Shown: piece by piece, positions 9,320-18,741 of the stretch
Numbering within the stretch: position 1 is the first letter of the stretch
Layout of the letters: the number at the start of each line of letters is the position of its first letter
NCBI GenBank assembly: GCA_964421595.1
Contig: CAYQXY010000020.1
Location: 22,491-86,490 of the forward strand
From: PXAP01 sp964421595
Lineage (GTDB): Bacteria > Bacteroidota > Bacteroidia > Bacteroidales > PUMT01
Reading direction: 5' to 3'
DNA length: 64,000 bases
Program-made: the position numbers and the translations under genes
The notes under the pieces: model-generated
Told to the model about the DNA's origin: nothing
What the model saw: only the letters and a program-made list of their open reading frames with translations
The model's database searches: none

Positions 9320-10657
9320 ATGAAAAATTCAATTTTAAGTGTAAAAACACTTCTCCTGGTATTCGGATTTGCAGCATTTTCATTATCATCATGTGATAAC
9401 GACGAAAATGATCCCATGCCTGATGATCCGAAACCTGCTAACGTTGTAGAGGTTGTCGCAGAAAGCGATGATCATAACACCCTTGAGGCAGCTCTTGGTG
9501 CAGCTGGTTTGATTGAGACATTGCAGGGCTCTGGACCCTTCACTGTATTCGCTCCAACCGATGCTGCTTTTGCTGCATTGCCGGCAGGAACTGTCGAAAC
9601 TTTGCTGCAGGATCCGTCCGGCGACCTTAGAGATATTTTACTTTACCACGTAATAGGAGGAAATGTAATGTCCTCGTCGTTGTCAGATGGCATGGTTGCT
9701 CCGACTGTTCTGGGTGATGAGGTTACTGTTACCATTAACAGTCAGGGTGTGTTTATAAATGATGCCCGGGTAACGGTTGCTGATATTGAAACCGGAAACG
9801 GTGTTGTACATGTTATTGATGCGGTGCTTATACCTGAATCTCCAATGCCTGCTACTGTTGCAGACATTATAACCGGAAGTCCCGATCATGAAACCCTTAC
9901 TGCCGCAGTTGTTGCAGCCGGACTGGTTGAGACCCTTGAGGGAGCGGGCCCGTTCACTGTTTTTGCGCCAACCGATGCTGCCTTTGCTGCATTGCCTGAG
10001 GGTACAGTAGAATCATTGCTTGAAGACCCTTCCGGTGCGTTGACAGACATTCTGCTTTATCACGTTGTGGGTGCAAAAGCATTGTCATCTGATCTTTCAG
10101 ACGGACAGGAAATTGAAACTGTATATGGCGACAATGTAACTGTAACAATTAATAATGATGGTGTCTTTATTAATGGAGCCCAGGTAACTGTAGCCGATAT
10201 TGAAGCTGAAAACGGTGTAGTACATGTTATTGATGCGGTAATGATACCAATGCCTGCTACTGTTGCAGACATTATTACCGGAAGTCCCGATCATCAAACC
10301 CTTACTGCCGCAGTTGTTGCAGCCGGACTGGTTGAGACCCTTGAGGGAGTGGGCCCGTTCACTGTTTTTGCGCCAACCGATGCTGCTTTTACTGCATTGC
10401 CTGAGGGTACAGTTGAGTCATTGCTTGAAGATCCTTCCGGTGCATTGACAGACATTCTGCTTTACCACGTTGTGGGTGCAAAAGCATTGTCATCTGATCT
10501 TTCAGACGGACAGGAAATTGAAACTGTATATGGCGACAATGTAACAGTAACAATCAATAATGATGGTGTCTTCATCAATGGAGCCCAGGTAACTGTAGCA
10601 GACCTTGAGGCCAAAAACGGTGTAGTTCATGTTATTGATGCTGTGCTTATACCCTGA
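9320..10657 (+). CDS. Lipoprotein with three fasciclin (FAS1) domains
   Basis: 445-residue secreted lipoprotein; the signal peptide ends in LSSC with acylated Cys25, followed by an acidic spacer. Three FAS1 domains follow at about residues 42-172, 177-307 and 311-445. Each shows the H1 box (GPFTVFAPTDAAF) and H2 box (VTVADIE..NGVVHVID). FAS1 proteins are adhesion or matrix-associated modules, so a cell-surface adhesive role is a family-based inference. Domains 2 and 3 are nearly identical even at DNA level, pointing to recent internal duplication. A terminator follows; the gene appears monocistronic. Confidence 0.93.
   Translation: MKNSILSVKTLLLVFGFAAFSLSSCDNDENDPMPDDPKPANVVEVVAESDDHNTLEAALGAAGLIETLQGSGPFTVFAPTDAAFAALPAGTVETLLQDPSGDLRDILLYHVIGGNVMSSSLSDGMVAPTVLGDEVTVTINSQGVFINDARVTVADIETGNGVVHVIDAVLIPESPMPATVADIITGSPDHETLTAAVVAAGLVETLEGAGPFTVFAPTDAAFAALPEGTVESLLEDPSGALTDILLYHVVGAKALSSDLSDGQEIETVYGDNVTVTINNDGVFINGAQVTVADIEAENGVVHVIDAVMIPMPATVADIITGSPDHQTLTAAVVAAGLVETLEGVGPFTVFAPTDAAFTALPEGTVESLLEDPSGALTDILLYHVVGAKALSSDLSDGQEIETVYGDNVTVTINNDGVFINGAQVTVADLEAKNGVVHVIDAVLIP
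9845..10654 (+). repeat. Tandem 405-bp duplication inside the FAS1 gene
   Basis: Two units, 9845-10249 and 10250-10654, each exactly 135 codons and each encoding one FAS1 domain. They start with the same ATGCCTGCTACTGTTGCAGA and differ by only scattered, mostly synonymous changes. The first FAS1 domain is clearly more diverged. Confidence 0.9.
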
Positions 10658-10688
10658 TTCTTTCCCATGATAAGAAGCTTCAGGAGGA

Positions 10689-10719
10689 CCCTGCATTCAT
10701 TTTGAGTGCAGGGTTTTTT
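10689..10719 (+). terminator. Terminator after FAS1 lipoprotein gene
   Basis: Perfect stem CCCTGCA (10689-10695)/TGCAGGG (10707-10713) followed by six T residues. Confidence 0.9.
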
Positions 10720-10960
10720 ATTCGGCTCCGGTCAGGTGCGCTGGTAGTTTCTTCATCATCATATAATCAGATTTTTTATGGTTTTCTTATTACCGGCAGG
10801 GAGGCTTAATTCTTTGAATATTTTCCAACATTGCTACCGGGCCGGGAATTTTTTAATGGTTCCACGAAAAGTAAACCTATGATCTAATTGAAAGAAACAA
10901 TTTGACAATCAGCCAAACTTTTCTGCTTATATTTACCGGCAATTATATAATTTTTGTGAT

Positions 10961-11707
10961 ATGGACCGGATCAAACTGATTAATGAAATATTCAAGAAAA
11001 CAAATTTTAAAAATTATCTGGAAATAGGATGTTCAACAGGAGGGTCATTCCTGCCTGTGAAAGCAAAAAACAAAACTGCAATAGATCCTTACTTCAAGGT
11101 GCCATTGCGCAGGAAAATCAAATGGAGGATACTGGTACCTGAAAATTCTAACAATAAATATTTTGAAGAGGAGAGTGATACTTTTTTTCACAAGAGGAAG
11201 GAATACCTCATTGGTTTAGGAAAGCTGGATTTAGTACTGGTTGATGGCCTCCATACCTTCCGTGCTTCTCTGAGTGATGTACTTAATTCTCTGCAGTACC
11301 TAAATAAGAATGGAATTATTATAATGCACGACTGTTTCCCTCCAAACGCTGCAGCTGCCTTACCCACGGGAAATTATCCGAAACCTGAGGAGGTTGAAGG
11401 CATTGAGGGGTGGACCATGGAATGGTGCGGTGATGTTTGGAAGACCATAGTTTATTTAAGGGAGAAGTATAACGCTTCTTTGGATATATGTGTCATTGAT
11501 ACCGACTACGGGCTAGGCATAGTAAGACCCAAAGGAAATATTGATGCTGACGAGCTTGTCATTGACGAGAAACTGTTTTCCCGGATCAATAATCTTACCT
11601 ATGATGAAATGATCAAAGATCCTGTTTCCATAATGAATCTAAAGGATCAGCAATATTCAGCAACGCTCGTTAATGAGATATCCGGAAGTACAACCAGGAT
11701 AAAGTAA
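10961..11707 (+). CDS. Class I SAM-dependent methyltransferase-like protein
   Basis: 248 residues. The motif I region YLEIGCSTGGSF is followed by DLVLVDGLHTF, then GIIIMHDCFPP. This order matches the Methyltransf_24 group of class I SAM methyltransferases that often act on glycans or lipids of the envelope. It has no signal peptide. It stands alone, so no substrate can be inferred. A TAnnnTTTG-like element ends about 5 bases before the ATG, suggesting a very short leader. Confidence 0.75.
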   Translation: MDRIKLINEIFKKTNFKNYLEIGCSTGGSFLPVKAKNKTAIDPYFKVPLRRKIKWRILVPENSNNKYFEEESDTFFHKRKEYLIGLGKLDLVLVDGLHTFRASLSDVLNSLQYLNKNGIIIMHDCFPPNAAAALPTGNYPKPEEVEGIEGWTMEWCGDVWKTIVYLREKYNASLDICVIDTDYGLGIVRPKGNIDADELVIDEKLFSRINNLTYDEMIKDPVSIMNLKDQQYSATLVNEISGSTTRIK

Positions 11708-11742
11708 GCAGGAATTTTATAAGTTGAAGATATTTTTTTCGC

Positions 11743-11900
11743 ATGGAGCAAATGGGAATGACTAATGCTGATATGGTAAAATATACTGGTAGTCAAAGTC
11801 GGGTAATTGAGATTCTTAATAGAAAGAGAAGTTTGACTTTGGGTATGATAAAATCACTTTACAAAGGATTAAAATCCCAGCGGAAATTTTATTAGCATAG
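11743..11900 (+). pseudogene. Decayed C-terminal half of a HigA-type antitoxin
   Basis: From the ATG at 11743 the frame reads MEQMGMTNADMVKYTGSQSR, then VIEILNRKRSLTLGMIKSLY. This is the helix-turn-helix C-terminus typical of HigA/XRE antitoxins (normally ...GSKSRVSEVLNRKRPLTL...). A one-base loss near 11867 shifts frame; the next frame restores KIPAEILLA and a stop at 11898, exactly the family ending. The N-terminal part and any HigB toxin are absent. I read it as a remnant of a toxin-antitoxin pair. Confidence 0.75.
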
Positions 11901-11958
11901 GAATTCAACCTACTGCAATTTTTTCGCGCTGAAGCAAAAGATTACTGAAGATATAAGG

Positions 11959-13470
11959 TTAACCAAGAATTACTCCAACAATTGTGGCCGACATAAGCGC
12001 TGCCAGTGTTCCGCCCAGAAGCGCCCTCATCCCGAAACGGGAAAGAAGTACCCGCTGACCAGGGGCGAGAGAACCGATTCCTCCAATTTGAATGCCGATG
12101 CTTGCAAAATTTGCAAAACCACATAACATATATGTAGCCATTATGATGGATTTCGGATCGGAAAATGCTCCCGATTCTTTTAGCTGTGCAAGGCTTACAT
12201 AGCCGATGAATTCAGTCATGATGAGCTTTTCACCCAAAAGCCGTCCGACAAGGGTAATATCCGGAAGGCTTACTCCTATCAGCCACATTACCGGGGCAAA
12301 CGTGTACCCAAGTATAAACTGAAGTGATAACCGCTGGTACTGGCCATCTGATAAATTACTGATCGCTGCATTGAGATTGGTCCAGTCGCCTACCTTTCCA
12401 ACTATAAAATTAAACATTGCAATAAATGCAATAAAGACCAGCAGCATTGCTGCTACATTCGCGGCAAGCTTGAGGCCCTCTGTCGTCCCGTTCGAGATAG
12501 CATCAAGGATATTACTGCCAATACGGTCTTTGGTGATCTCAATAGTCGAGTTTATTGGTTCAGTCTGCGGAACAAGTATCTTTGATATTACTACTGCCCC
12601 GGGAGCAGCCATAATTGATGCCGCGAGAAGATGCTTTGCAAAGATGAGCCGCTGTACCGGATCATCGCCTCCAAGGAAGCTGATATATGCAGCCAGAACA
12701 CCTCCTGCCATAGTTGCCATACCACCAGTCATAACAAGCAGGATTTCAGACCGGTTCATCTTTTCAAGATAGGCTTTTATCATAAGAGGCGATTCGGTCT
12801 GCCCAAGGAAGATGTTCCCTGCCACTGAAAGACTTTCTGCCCCTGATATTTTCATGGCTTTGGTCATAAGCCAGGCCAGGCCGTAGACAATTTTCTGAAT
12901 AATACCCAGGTAGAATAAAAGACTGGTAAGTGCAGAGAAGAAAATGATAGTTGGTAAAACCTGGAAGGCAAAAATATATCCATACGTGGAGGTATCTAAA
13001 AATCCGCCAAACAGGAAATCAGTCCCCGCTTTAGTAAAATCAAGTATAACCACAAATATTTTACCAATAAGTTCAAAGAAATTCTGTACAAAAGGGACTT
13101 GAAGTATTCCAAAAGCAAGCAGAAGTTGTATTGCGAGTCCCGTTGCAACTACTTTCCATGCAATTGCCTTACGGTTGGAAGAAAAGACCCAGGCAATCAA
13201 AATAAGTCCCAGCATGCCTGTTAATCCGCGAAGAACTGTCATAAGGCTAAACCCGAACTCGCCGGCAGGAACAACAGTAGTTCCTTCATCTGTCCCTTCT
13301 GCCTGTATGCCATATTCAGTAACCGGATCAATTTCCTCCTGCAGAAATTCCTGTTGTGTTTCGTTTTGAATGGTATCCTGAAGAGTGTATGATGCTGAAT
13401 TCCCGTATGCATTAATTACTGTCAGCAAAGATATACATGCTGTGATAAGTATAAAAAAGGTGTTTCGCAT
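11959..13470 (-). CDS. Concentrative nucleoside transporter (NupC/CNT family)
   Basis: 503-residue inner-membrane symporter for nucleosides. After an N-terminal signal-like helix (residues 4-22) comes an acidic, Gln/Glu-rich stretch (about 25-70) that should lie outside the membrane; then the CNT core with about ten helices. Family signatures are GQTESPLMIKAYLEKM (substrate/Na+ site region) and CGFANFASIGIQIGGIG near the end. The extension before the core is extra compared with E. coli NupC (about 400 residues). It is transcribed in the same direction as, and downstream of, the bifunctional nuclease gene 81 bases away, so they may share a transcript. Confidence 0.9.
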   Translation of the reverse strand: MRNTFFILITACISLLTVINAYGNSASYTLQDTIQNETQQEFLQEEIDPVTEYGIQAEGTDEGTTVVPAGEFGFSLMTVLRGLTGMLGLILIAWVFSSNRKAIAWKVVATGLAIQLLLAFGILQVPFVQNFFELIGKIFVVILDFTKAGTDFLFGGFLDTSTYGYIFAFQVLPTIIFFSALTSLLFYLGIIQKIVYGLAWLMTKAMKISGAESLSVAGNIFLGQTESPLMIKAYLEKMNRSEILLVMTGGMATMAGGVLAAYISFLGGDDPVQRLIFAKHLLAASIMAAPGAVVISKILVPQTEPINSTIEITKDRIGSNILDAISNGTTEGLKLAANVAAMLLVFIAFIAMFNFIVGKVGDWTNLNAAISNLSDGQYQRLSLQFILGYTFAPVMWLIGVSLPDITLVGRLLGEKLIMTEFIGYVSLAQLKESGAFSDPKSIIMATYMLCGFANFASIGIQIGGIGSLAPGQRVLLSRFGMRALLGGTLAALMSATIVGVILG

Positions 13471-13551
13471 ATTACGGGAATTTGGATTTTATCTGTCTGC
13501 AGGTTAATTAATTTGCACGATTTCCGGGTTTCTGTCCTGGGCTATGGATCA

Positions 13552-14166
13552 CTATGATTTTTTATTTCTCCGGTTAATTTCGTCTCTGATGTCCGAAGCC
13601 TTTTCATAATTTTCATTCTTGACAGCATCCTGGAGCATCTCTTTTAATTCAGGTATACTGAAATCACGAAGTTCTTCAGCAGGTCTCCTGCCGGGAGGCG
13701 GGTCATTAAAAAATTTGGATGAGGATGTCGGTTTGTTTTCTTTCGATTCAGGTTCGATATCAATGACTATTCCTGATTTTGAAAGTATCTCTTCAGAAGT
13801 ATATATAGCACAGCGAAAGCGTAAAGCAAGTGCTATGGCATCACTGGTTCGTGCATCTACGGTCATTTGTTTTACTCCGTCCTGGCATATCAGCTTTGAA
13901 TAGAACACACCTTCTTCCAGTTTGTAAATGTTTATTTCAAGGATAGTAATACCAAAGGCTGTAGCGAAACTTAAAAAGAGGTCATGTGTCAGGGGGCGGG
14001 GAGGTTTCAACCCTTCAAGCTGAATAGCAATTGCTTGGGCCTCAAATCCGCCGATAATAATAGGTATGCGCCTCTCCCCATCTTCCTCTGCCAGCACGAG
14101 TGCGTATGCACCCGACTGTGTCTGGCTGTAAGAAATTCCAAGTACGTTCAACTTGATTTTACTCAT
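13552..14166 (-). CDS. Bifunctional nuclease domain protein (DUF151) with UVR motif
   Basis: 204 residues from the ATG at 14166. I chose this start because the upstream in-frame extension is not conserved-looking and the family begins MSKIKLNVLGIS. The DUF151 nuclease domain (residues 1-130) contains the conserved GGFEAQAIA, RPLTHDLF and VDARTSDAIALALRF. The C-terminal about 35 residues form a UvrB/UvrC-like UVR helix pair (LKEMLQDAVKNENYEKASDIRDEI). The family has DNase/RNase activity and is tied to stress responses. Its gene precedes the nucleoside transporter on the same strand. Confidence 0.88.
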   Translation of the reverse strand: MSKIKLNVLGISYSQTQSGAYALVLAEEDGERRIPIIIGGFEAQAIAIQLEGLKPPRPLTHDLFLSFATAFGITILEINIYKLEEGVFYSKLICQDGVKQMTVDARTSDAIALALRFRCAIYTSEEILSKSGIVIDIEPESKENKPTSSSKFFNDPPPGRRPAEELRDFSIPELKEMLQDAVKNENYEKASDIRDEINRRNKKS

Positions 14167-14350
14167 ATTACTATAATCACTGTGCTTTACCCGGCAAAAA
14201 AGATCGGGTATATTATATATACTTACATTTATTGATTGTAAATTTAGCAATCAATTTATAAAAGCAAAAGGCTTTTGATCATTTCCTTAAATAAAAATCG
14301 GATGTACGAATGTTAAATCGTCGTTTTAAAATAAATAATGGAGTTAAAAA

Positions 14351-14381
14351 TTTGTATTTAGATTAATCTTTTTTACTTTTG
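14351..14381 (+). promoter_or_regulatory. Promoter of rplU-rpmA
   Basis: Exact match to the Bacteroidetes housekeeping consensus: TTTG (14351-14354), 19-base spacer, TACTTTTG (14374-14381). The start codon of rplU is 41 bases downstream. Confidence 0.85.
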
Positions 14382-14421
14382 CACTCCCCAAATCTTAATA
14401 ATTACCGAAATCTATCATATA

Positions 14422-14736
14422 ATGTACGCAATAGTTAGTATTAAAGGTCAGCAGTTCAAGGTTGAAAAGGATGCCAAACTCTATGTTCACAGGCTTGAAG
14501 GTGAAGAGGGTTCAGAACTTGATCTGGTAAATGTGTTGCTTGTTGACAATGACGGCGCAGTTGTAATCGGTACTCCGACTGTTGAAAATACAGTTGTAAA
14601 GGCACGGATACTTTCTCATCTTAAGGGAGATAAAGTGTTGGTTTTTAAAAAGAAAAGAAGGAAAGGGTATCAGAAGCTGAACGGACACCGCCAGTATCTG
14701 ACCCAGATCCAGATAGAAGATATTGTTACATCATAA
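14422..14736 (+). CDS. rplU: Ribosomal protein bL21
   Basis: A 104-residue 50S subunit protein that binds 23S rRNA. It starts MYAIVSIKGQQFKVEKD and carries the C-terminal family signature KKRRKGYQKLNGHRQ(Y). The length is normal. rpmA follows after 15 bases, the conserved L21-L27 pair. Confidence 0.97.
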   Translation: MYAIVSIKGQQFKVEKDAKLYVHRLEGEEGSELDLVNVLLVDNDGAVVIGTPTVENTVVKARILSHLKGDKVLVFKKKRRKGYQKLNGHRQYLTQIQIEDIVTS

Positions 14737-14751
14737 ATAAAATATACTGAA

Positions 14752-15009
14752 ATGGCTCATAAGAAGGGAGTTGGAAGTTCAAGAAACGGTCGCGAATCAG
14801 AGAGTAAACGACTGGGTGTGAAGATATTTGGTGGTGCTGTCTGCAAAGCAGGCAACATAATCATCCGTCAGCGTGGAACATCACACCATCCAGGCCTGAA
14901 TGTCGGAATGGGTAAGGATCATACACTTTTTGCCCTTACCGATGGTAAAGTAGTGTTCAGTAAGAAAAAAGGAGACAAATCATTTGTTTCGGTTGATCCT
15001 TCGGCTTGA
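14752..15009 (+). CDS. rpmA: Ribosomal protein bL27
   Basis: 85-residue 50S protein near the peptidyl-transferase centre. Starts MAHKKGVGSSRNGRESESKRLGVK, and contains IIRQRGTSHHPG. The N-terminus has no cleavable extension of the kind seen in Firmicutes. Cotranscribed with rplU; a terminator follows. Confidence 0.97.
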   Translation: MAHKKGVGSSRNGRESESKRLGVKIFGGAVCKAGNIIIRQRGTSHHPGLNVGMGKDHTLFALTDGKVVFSKKKGDKSFVSVDPSA

Positions 15010-15033
15010 TATAAATACTTAACATCAGATATT

Positions 15034-15082
15034 ATCTCCTGAAAAAACGGTTAAGTACAGCCGATTTATCAGGAGATTTTTT
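15034..15082 (+). terminator. Terminator after rpmA
   Basis: Arms ATCTCCTGA (15034-15042) and TCAGGAGAT (15069-15077) pair perfectly; a T run follows. Confidence 0.85.
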
Positions 15083-15125
15083 ATTTTTATCGTTTGCTTA
15101 CCAGTTTCTTATTCAAGACTAGCTT

Positions 15126-16403
15126 ATGTTGCCTGTAAGATTTATTACTGAAAACCCCGGTTTTGTAACAGACCGGCTTAAAATAAAGAATTTCGTTGCT
15201 GATGGACTGGTTAATCAATTAACAGATCTCGATTTACAGCGGCGGCAGCATAAAAGCAAACTGGATAATTGCCAGTCGGATGCGAACAAAATTGCAAAAC
15301 AGATTGGGGCTTTAATAAAGCAAGGGAAAAATCAGGAAGCTGATCAGGCCAAAGAGCAGACTTCTTCACTTAAAGAGGAGATAAAAGCACTTTCATCTAA
15401 CCTTACTGCTATTGAGCTAAGGATTAGAGATGTACTTGTGCTGTTTCCCAATTTGCCGCATGAAACAGTTCCCGCCGGAAAGTCACCTGAAGACAACCTC
15501 CTGGTCCGACAGGGTGGCGAGATACCTGTCCTCTATCAGGGGGCATTGCCGCACTGGGAAATTGCCAGGAAATATGATATTATCGATTTTGATCTTGGCA
15601 ACAAGATCACAGGCGCAGGTTTTCCGGTATACAAGGCACAGGCCGCTAAATTACAGCGTTCACTGATCAATTTTTTTCTGGATGAAGCCGTCAAGGCTGG
15701 TTACAGGGAGATCATTCCACCGGTTCTGGTCAATGAAGATTCAGCTTTCGGCACCGGACAATTACCTGATAAGGAAGGGCAGATGTATCATGTTACCGGC
15801 GACAACCTGTTTCTGGTGCCAACTGCAGAGGTGCCACTGACCAATATATTCAGGAATGAAATACTTTCAGACAAGGACCTGCCTGCTCGATTGACGGCCT
15901 ATACACCTTGTTTCAGGCGTGAAGCAGGGTCTTACGGGAGTGATGTTCGCGGATTGAACCGGCTGCATCAGTTTGATAAGGTTGAGATTGTGGAAATACA
16001 ACATCCTGACCGCTCTTATGACAGCCTTGAGGCTATGACCTCATATGTAGAACAACTTGTGAAAAAACTTGGGCTACCTTACCGTATTTTATTGTTGTGT
16101 GGAGGGGATATGAGTTTTGCTTCTGCAAAGACTTATGATTTTGAAGTATTTTCTGCAGCCCAGAATAAATGGCTTGAAGTCAGTTCTGTTTCCAACTTCG
16201 AATCATATCAGGCGAACCGACTTATGCTCCGGTACAGGGAAGACAATGGGAAAATTATCGGTCCGGCTCATACGCTTAATGGCAGTGCACTTGCATTGCC
16301 AAGGATCATGGCTGCATTGCTCGAGAATTACCAGACGGAACATGGTATACGCATACCGGAAGTGCTGGTGCCCTATACCGGATTTGACATAATAGAGGCC
16401 TGA
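15126..16403 (+). CDS. serS: Seryl-tRNA synthetase
   Basis: 425 residues; charges tRNA-Ser (and tRNA-Sec where present). The N-terminal coiled-coil tRNA-binding arm (about 30-100) precedes the class II core. Signatures are PTAEVPLTNIFRNEIL (motif 1/2 region), FRREAGSYGSDVRGLNRLHQFDKVEI (motif 2) and LNGSALALPRIMAALLENYQ (motif 3). EamA transporter gene starts 4 bases after the stop, so the two are likely cotranscribed. Confidence 0.97.
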   Translation: MLPVRFITENPGFVTDRLKIKNFVADGLVNQLTDLDLQRRQHKSKLDNCQSDANKIAKQIGALIKQGKNQEADQAKEQTSSLKEEIKALSSNLTAIELRIRDVLVLFPNLPHETVPAGKSPEDNLLVRQGGEIPVLYQGALPHWEIARKYDIIDFDLGNKITGAGFPVYKAQAAKLQRSLINFFLDEAVKAGYREIIPPVLVNEDSAFGTGQLPDKEGQMYHVTGDNLFLVPTAEVPLTNIFRNEILSDKDLPARLTAYTPCFRREAGSYGSDVRGLNRLHQFDKVEIVEIQHPDRSYDSLEAMTSYVEQLVKKLGLPYRILLLCGGDMSFASAKTYDFEVFSAAQNKWLEVSSVSNFESYQANRLMLRYREDNGKIIGPAHTLNGSALALPRIMAALLENYQTEHGIRIPEVLVPYTGFDIIEA

Positions 16404-16407
16404 AATC

Positions 16408-17301
16408 ATGGGGGCTGATAATCATTTGAAAGATGCCCCTAAAGCATATTTATATGCCGGTTTCGCAGTATTATTATGGTCAACTGCTGCTTCTGCCTTC
16501 AAACTGACCCTGGATGAGTTAAACTTTATACAGGTGCTGTTCTTTTCAACATTGACCAGCTGTTTTATCCTGTTCTTAATCCTGCTGTTCCAAAGGAAAC
16601 TGCATCTTCTTGGAAATACAACCCGCCAGGAGTATCTGTATTCCGCTTTGCTTGGGTTTCTTAACCCTTTTCTTTATTACCTTGTTTTGCTCAAAGCTTA
16701 TTCCCTTTTGCCTGCACAGGTAGCACAGCCACTTAATTTCACCTGGCCGCTTATGCTGGTTATTTTGTCTGTACCTCTTCTGAAACAGCCAATATCTTCG
16801 TTCAGCATAGTGACAATGATAATAAGCTTTGCGGGAGTTTACCTGATCTCATCCCAGGGAAGTCCGTTTGACCTTAATTTTGCCGATCCTTTTGGTGTAT
16901 CCCTTGCTCTTGGAAGCTCAGTAGTATGGGCATTGTTCTGGATATATAATGTCAGGGACAAGAGACAGGCGGAAGTTAAATTATTCCTGTCCTTCTTTTT
17001 CGCATTTATAATGGCCGGAATTGTAATGCTGGCAACTTCAGGATTCAGTTCAATATCGTGGAACGGGATTTTGGGATCTGTTTATATTGGATTGTTTGAA
17101 ATGGGAATTACTTTTGTCTTCTGGCTTAAAGCCCTTCAATATGCATCTTCAACAGATAAAATCAGCAATATGATTTTCATCACGCCGTTTTTCTCTCTCG
17201 TCCTTATAAATCTGGTAGTCGGTGAATCCATACATGTCACAACCGTCGGCGGACTGATTCTTATTATTGCAGGTATTTTACTTCAGAAAATTAAAGGTTG
17301 A
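16408..17301 (+). CDS. EamA/DMT-family transporter
   Basis: 297 residues with ten predicted membrane helices in two EamA halves (about 15-140 and 160-295). The Drug/Metabolite Transporter family exports metabolites or amino acids; the substrate cannot be told from sequence. The second half includes GSSVVWALFWIY and LGLFEMG-type helices (GLFEMGITFVFWLKAL). The gene follows serS after 4 bases. Confidence 0.88.
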   Translation: MGADNHLKDAPKAYLYAGFAVLLWSTAASAFKLTLDELNFIQVLFFSTLTSCFILFLILLFQRKLHLLGNTTRQEYLYSALLGFLNPFLYYLVLLKAYSLLPAQVAQPLNFTWPLMLVILSVPLLKQPISSFSIVTMIISFAGVYLISSQGSPFDLNFADPFGVSLALGSSVVWALFWIYNVRDKRQAEVKLFLSFFFAFIMAGIVMLATSGFSSISWNGILGSVYIGLFEMGITFVFWLKALQYASSTDKISNMIFITPFFSLVLINLVVGESIHVTTVGGLILIIAGILLQKIKG

Positions 17302-17377
17302 TAACTTACATTTGGCATATTTTATGCAGAGTCATAGTGTTGGTATAACTTACTGACATATTAATACGTTTATTATA

Positions 17378-17385
17378 TACATTTG
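17378..17385 (+). promoter_or_regulatory. -7 element upstream of S41 protease gene
   Basis: TACATTTG matches TAnnTTTG, 42 bases before the ATG. No convincing -33 at the normal distance. Confidence 0.45.
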
Positions 17386-17426
17386 CCGGAGATACATCTG
17401 TTGAATTTAATTAGCACATTATTAAC

Positions 17427-18731
17427 ATGGAAAAAATCAAATACAGTTTCATATTTCCCCTGCTTATTGGACTATTGTCGGCATCTTTTATCTTTTCCTC
17501 CTGCACAAGGGATTTTGATGATGATGATGACGTTATAGAGGGTAAAATCCAGAACAGGGCATTTCTTGGTCTGATGGAAGAGTGGTACTTCTGGAATGAG
17601 AAAATACCGGAAGACTTTGATCCTGATGCATATCCTTCACCATACGAGGTTCTTGAGGCATTAAGAGAACGTCCTATAGACAGGTGGAGCTATATAAGCA
17701 GTAAAGAAGAATTTGACTCCTACTATAAGGATGCCAAATTTGTAGGTTATGGTTTTGGTTCTGCATTTGACCATGATGACAAACTCAGGGTAAGTTTCAT
17801 ATTCAATACATCTGATATGTATCTTGAGGGTGTACGCAGGAGCTGGATAATTGAAAGGGTTAATGGAACCACAATCAATTACCCAACCAATATAAACCAA
17901 TTACTGGGGGCTAATGAAACTGGTGTCAGCAACACCTTTCTATTCAGGAAACCCGATGGTACCCAGCAGGAGATGACTCTACAGAAAAAAGAGGTGTTTA
18001 TGAATACTGTACTTCATACAGAAGTGTTTGATATAGGGAACAAGAAGATTGGTTATCTGGTCTTTAAGGGTTTTACCCAGCCTTCTTTTGAAGAACTTGA
18101 TGAGGCAGTTGAATTCTTTAATACTGAGGGGATTGATGATCTTATTCTTGATCTCAGATACAACGGCGGAGGGCAGACCAGTGTGGCAAACTACCTGGCA
18201 AGTATGATCGGTGGGGAAAGTCTCGCAGGACAACCATTTGCCAAATATCTTTATAATGAAAACCAGGCAGCGGAAGAAAACTTTACCGATAACCTTGAAC
18301 TGGTCGAGCCGAATCTCGGACTGGACCGGTTAATTACCATTGCGACCCGTGCCACAGCCTCAGCAAGTGAGATGGTCATAAACGGACTGATGCCTTATAT
18401 GCCTGTTTACATTATAGGAAAAAATACTTACGGCAAACCTATGGGAATGAATGCATGGTATTCCAATGATGATCAGTATGCATATGTTCCGGTCACCTTT
18501 AAAATTGCTAATGCAAATGATGAGGGCGAATACTTTGAAGGATTGCCAGTCGATTCAGATATTGATGATGATCTTACCCGTTCCTTCGGTGATCCGGAAG
18601 AAGCTTTATTGAAAGAGGCGCTGCGCTTTATTGAAACCGATAAATTTAGCGGAGGATTTGCAACTAAATCACTAATTATACAGCCTTTCGAGCAGATGAC
18701 CGGGCTCAGGGCAGAAATTGGTGCTCATTAA
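17427..18731 (+). CDS. S41-family (tail-specific type) serine protease lipoprotein
   Basis: 434-residue exported peptidase; lipobox IFSSC with Cys26, then an Asp-rich stretch (DFDDDDD). A PDZ-like region at about 100-170 precedes the S41 protease domain. The catalytic Ser/Lys dyad can be placed as S312 (in TASASEM) and K337 (in NTYGKP), exactly 25 residues apart as in Prc/CtpA. The strand LILDLRYNGGG is also typical. It probably degrades or trims envelope proteins. ruvC follows after 10 bases, but the two are not functionally related in any known way. Confidence 0.88.
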   Translation: MEKIKYSFIFPLLIGLLSASFIFSSCTRDFDDDDDVIEGKIQNRAFLGLMEEWYFWNEKIPEDFDPDAYPSPYEVLEALRERPIDRWSYISSKEEFDSYYKDAKFVGYGFGSAFDHDDKLRVSFIFNTSDMYLEGVRRSWIIERVNGTTINYPTNINQLLGANETGVSNTFLFRKPDGTQQEMTLQKKEVFMNTVLHTEVFDIGNKKIGYLVFKGFTQPSFEELDEAVEFFNTEGIDDLILDLRYNGGGQTSVANYLASMIGGESLAGQPFAKYLYNENQAAEENFTDNLELVEPNLGLDRLITIATRATASASEMVINGLMPYMPVYIIGKNTYGKPMGMNAWYSNDDQYAYVPVTFKIANANDEGEYFEGLPVDSDIDDDLTRSFGDPEEALLKEALRFIETDKFSGGFATKSLIIQPFEQMTGLRAEIGAH

Positions 18732-18741
18732 CAATTACTAA

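Noticed and set aside
12371..12828. Plus-strand frames opposite the nucleoside transporter
   Set aside because: They are complements of transmembrane codons of the transporter and show no independent motif.
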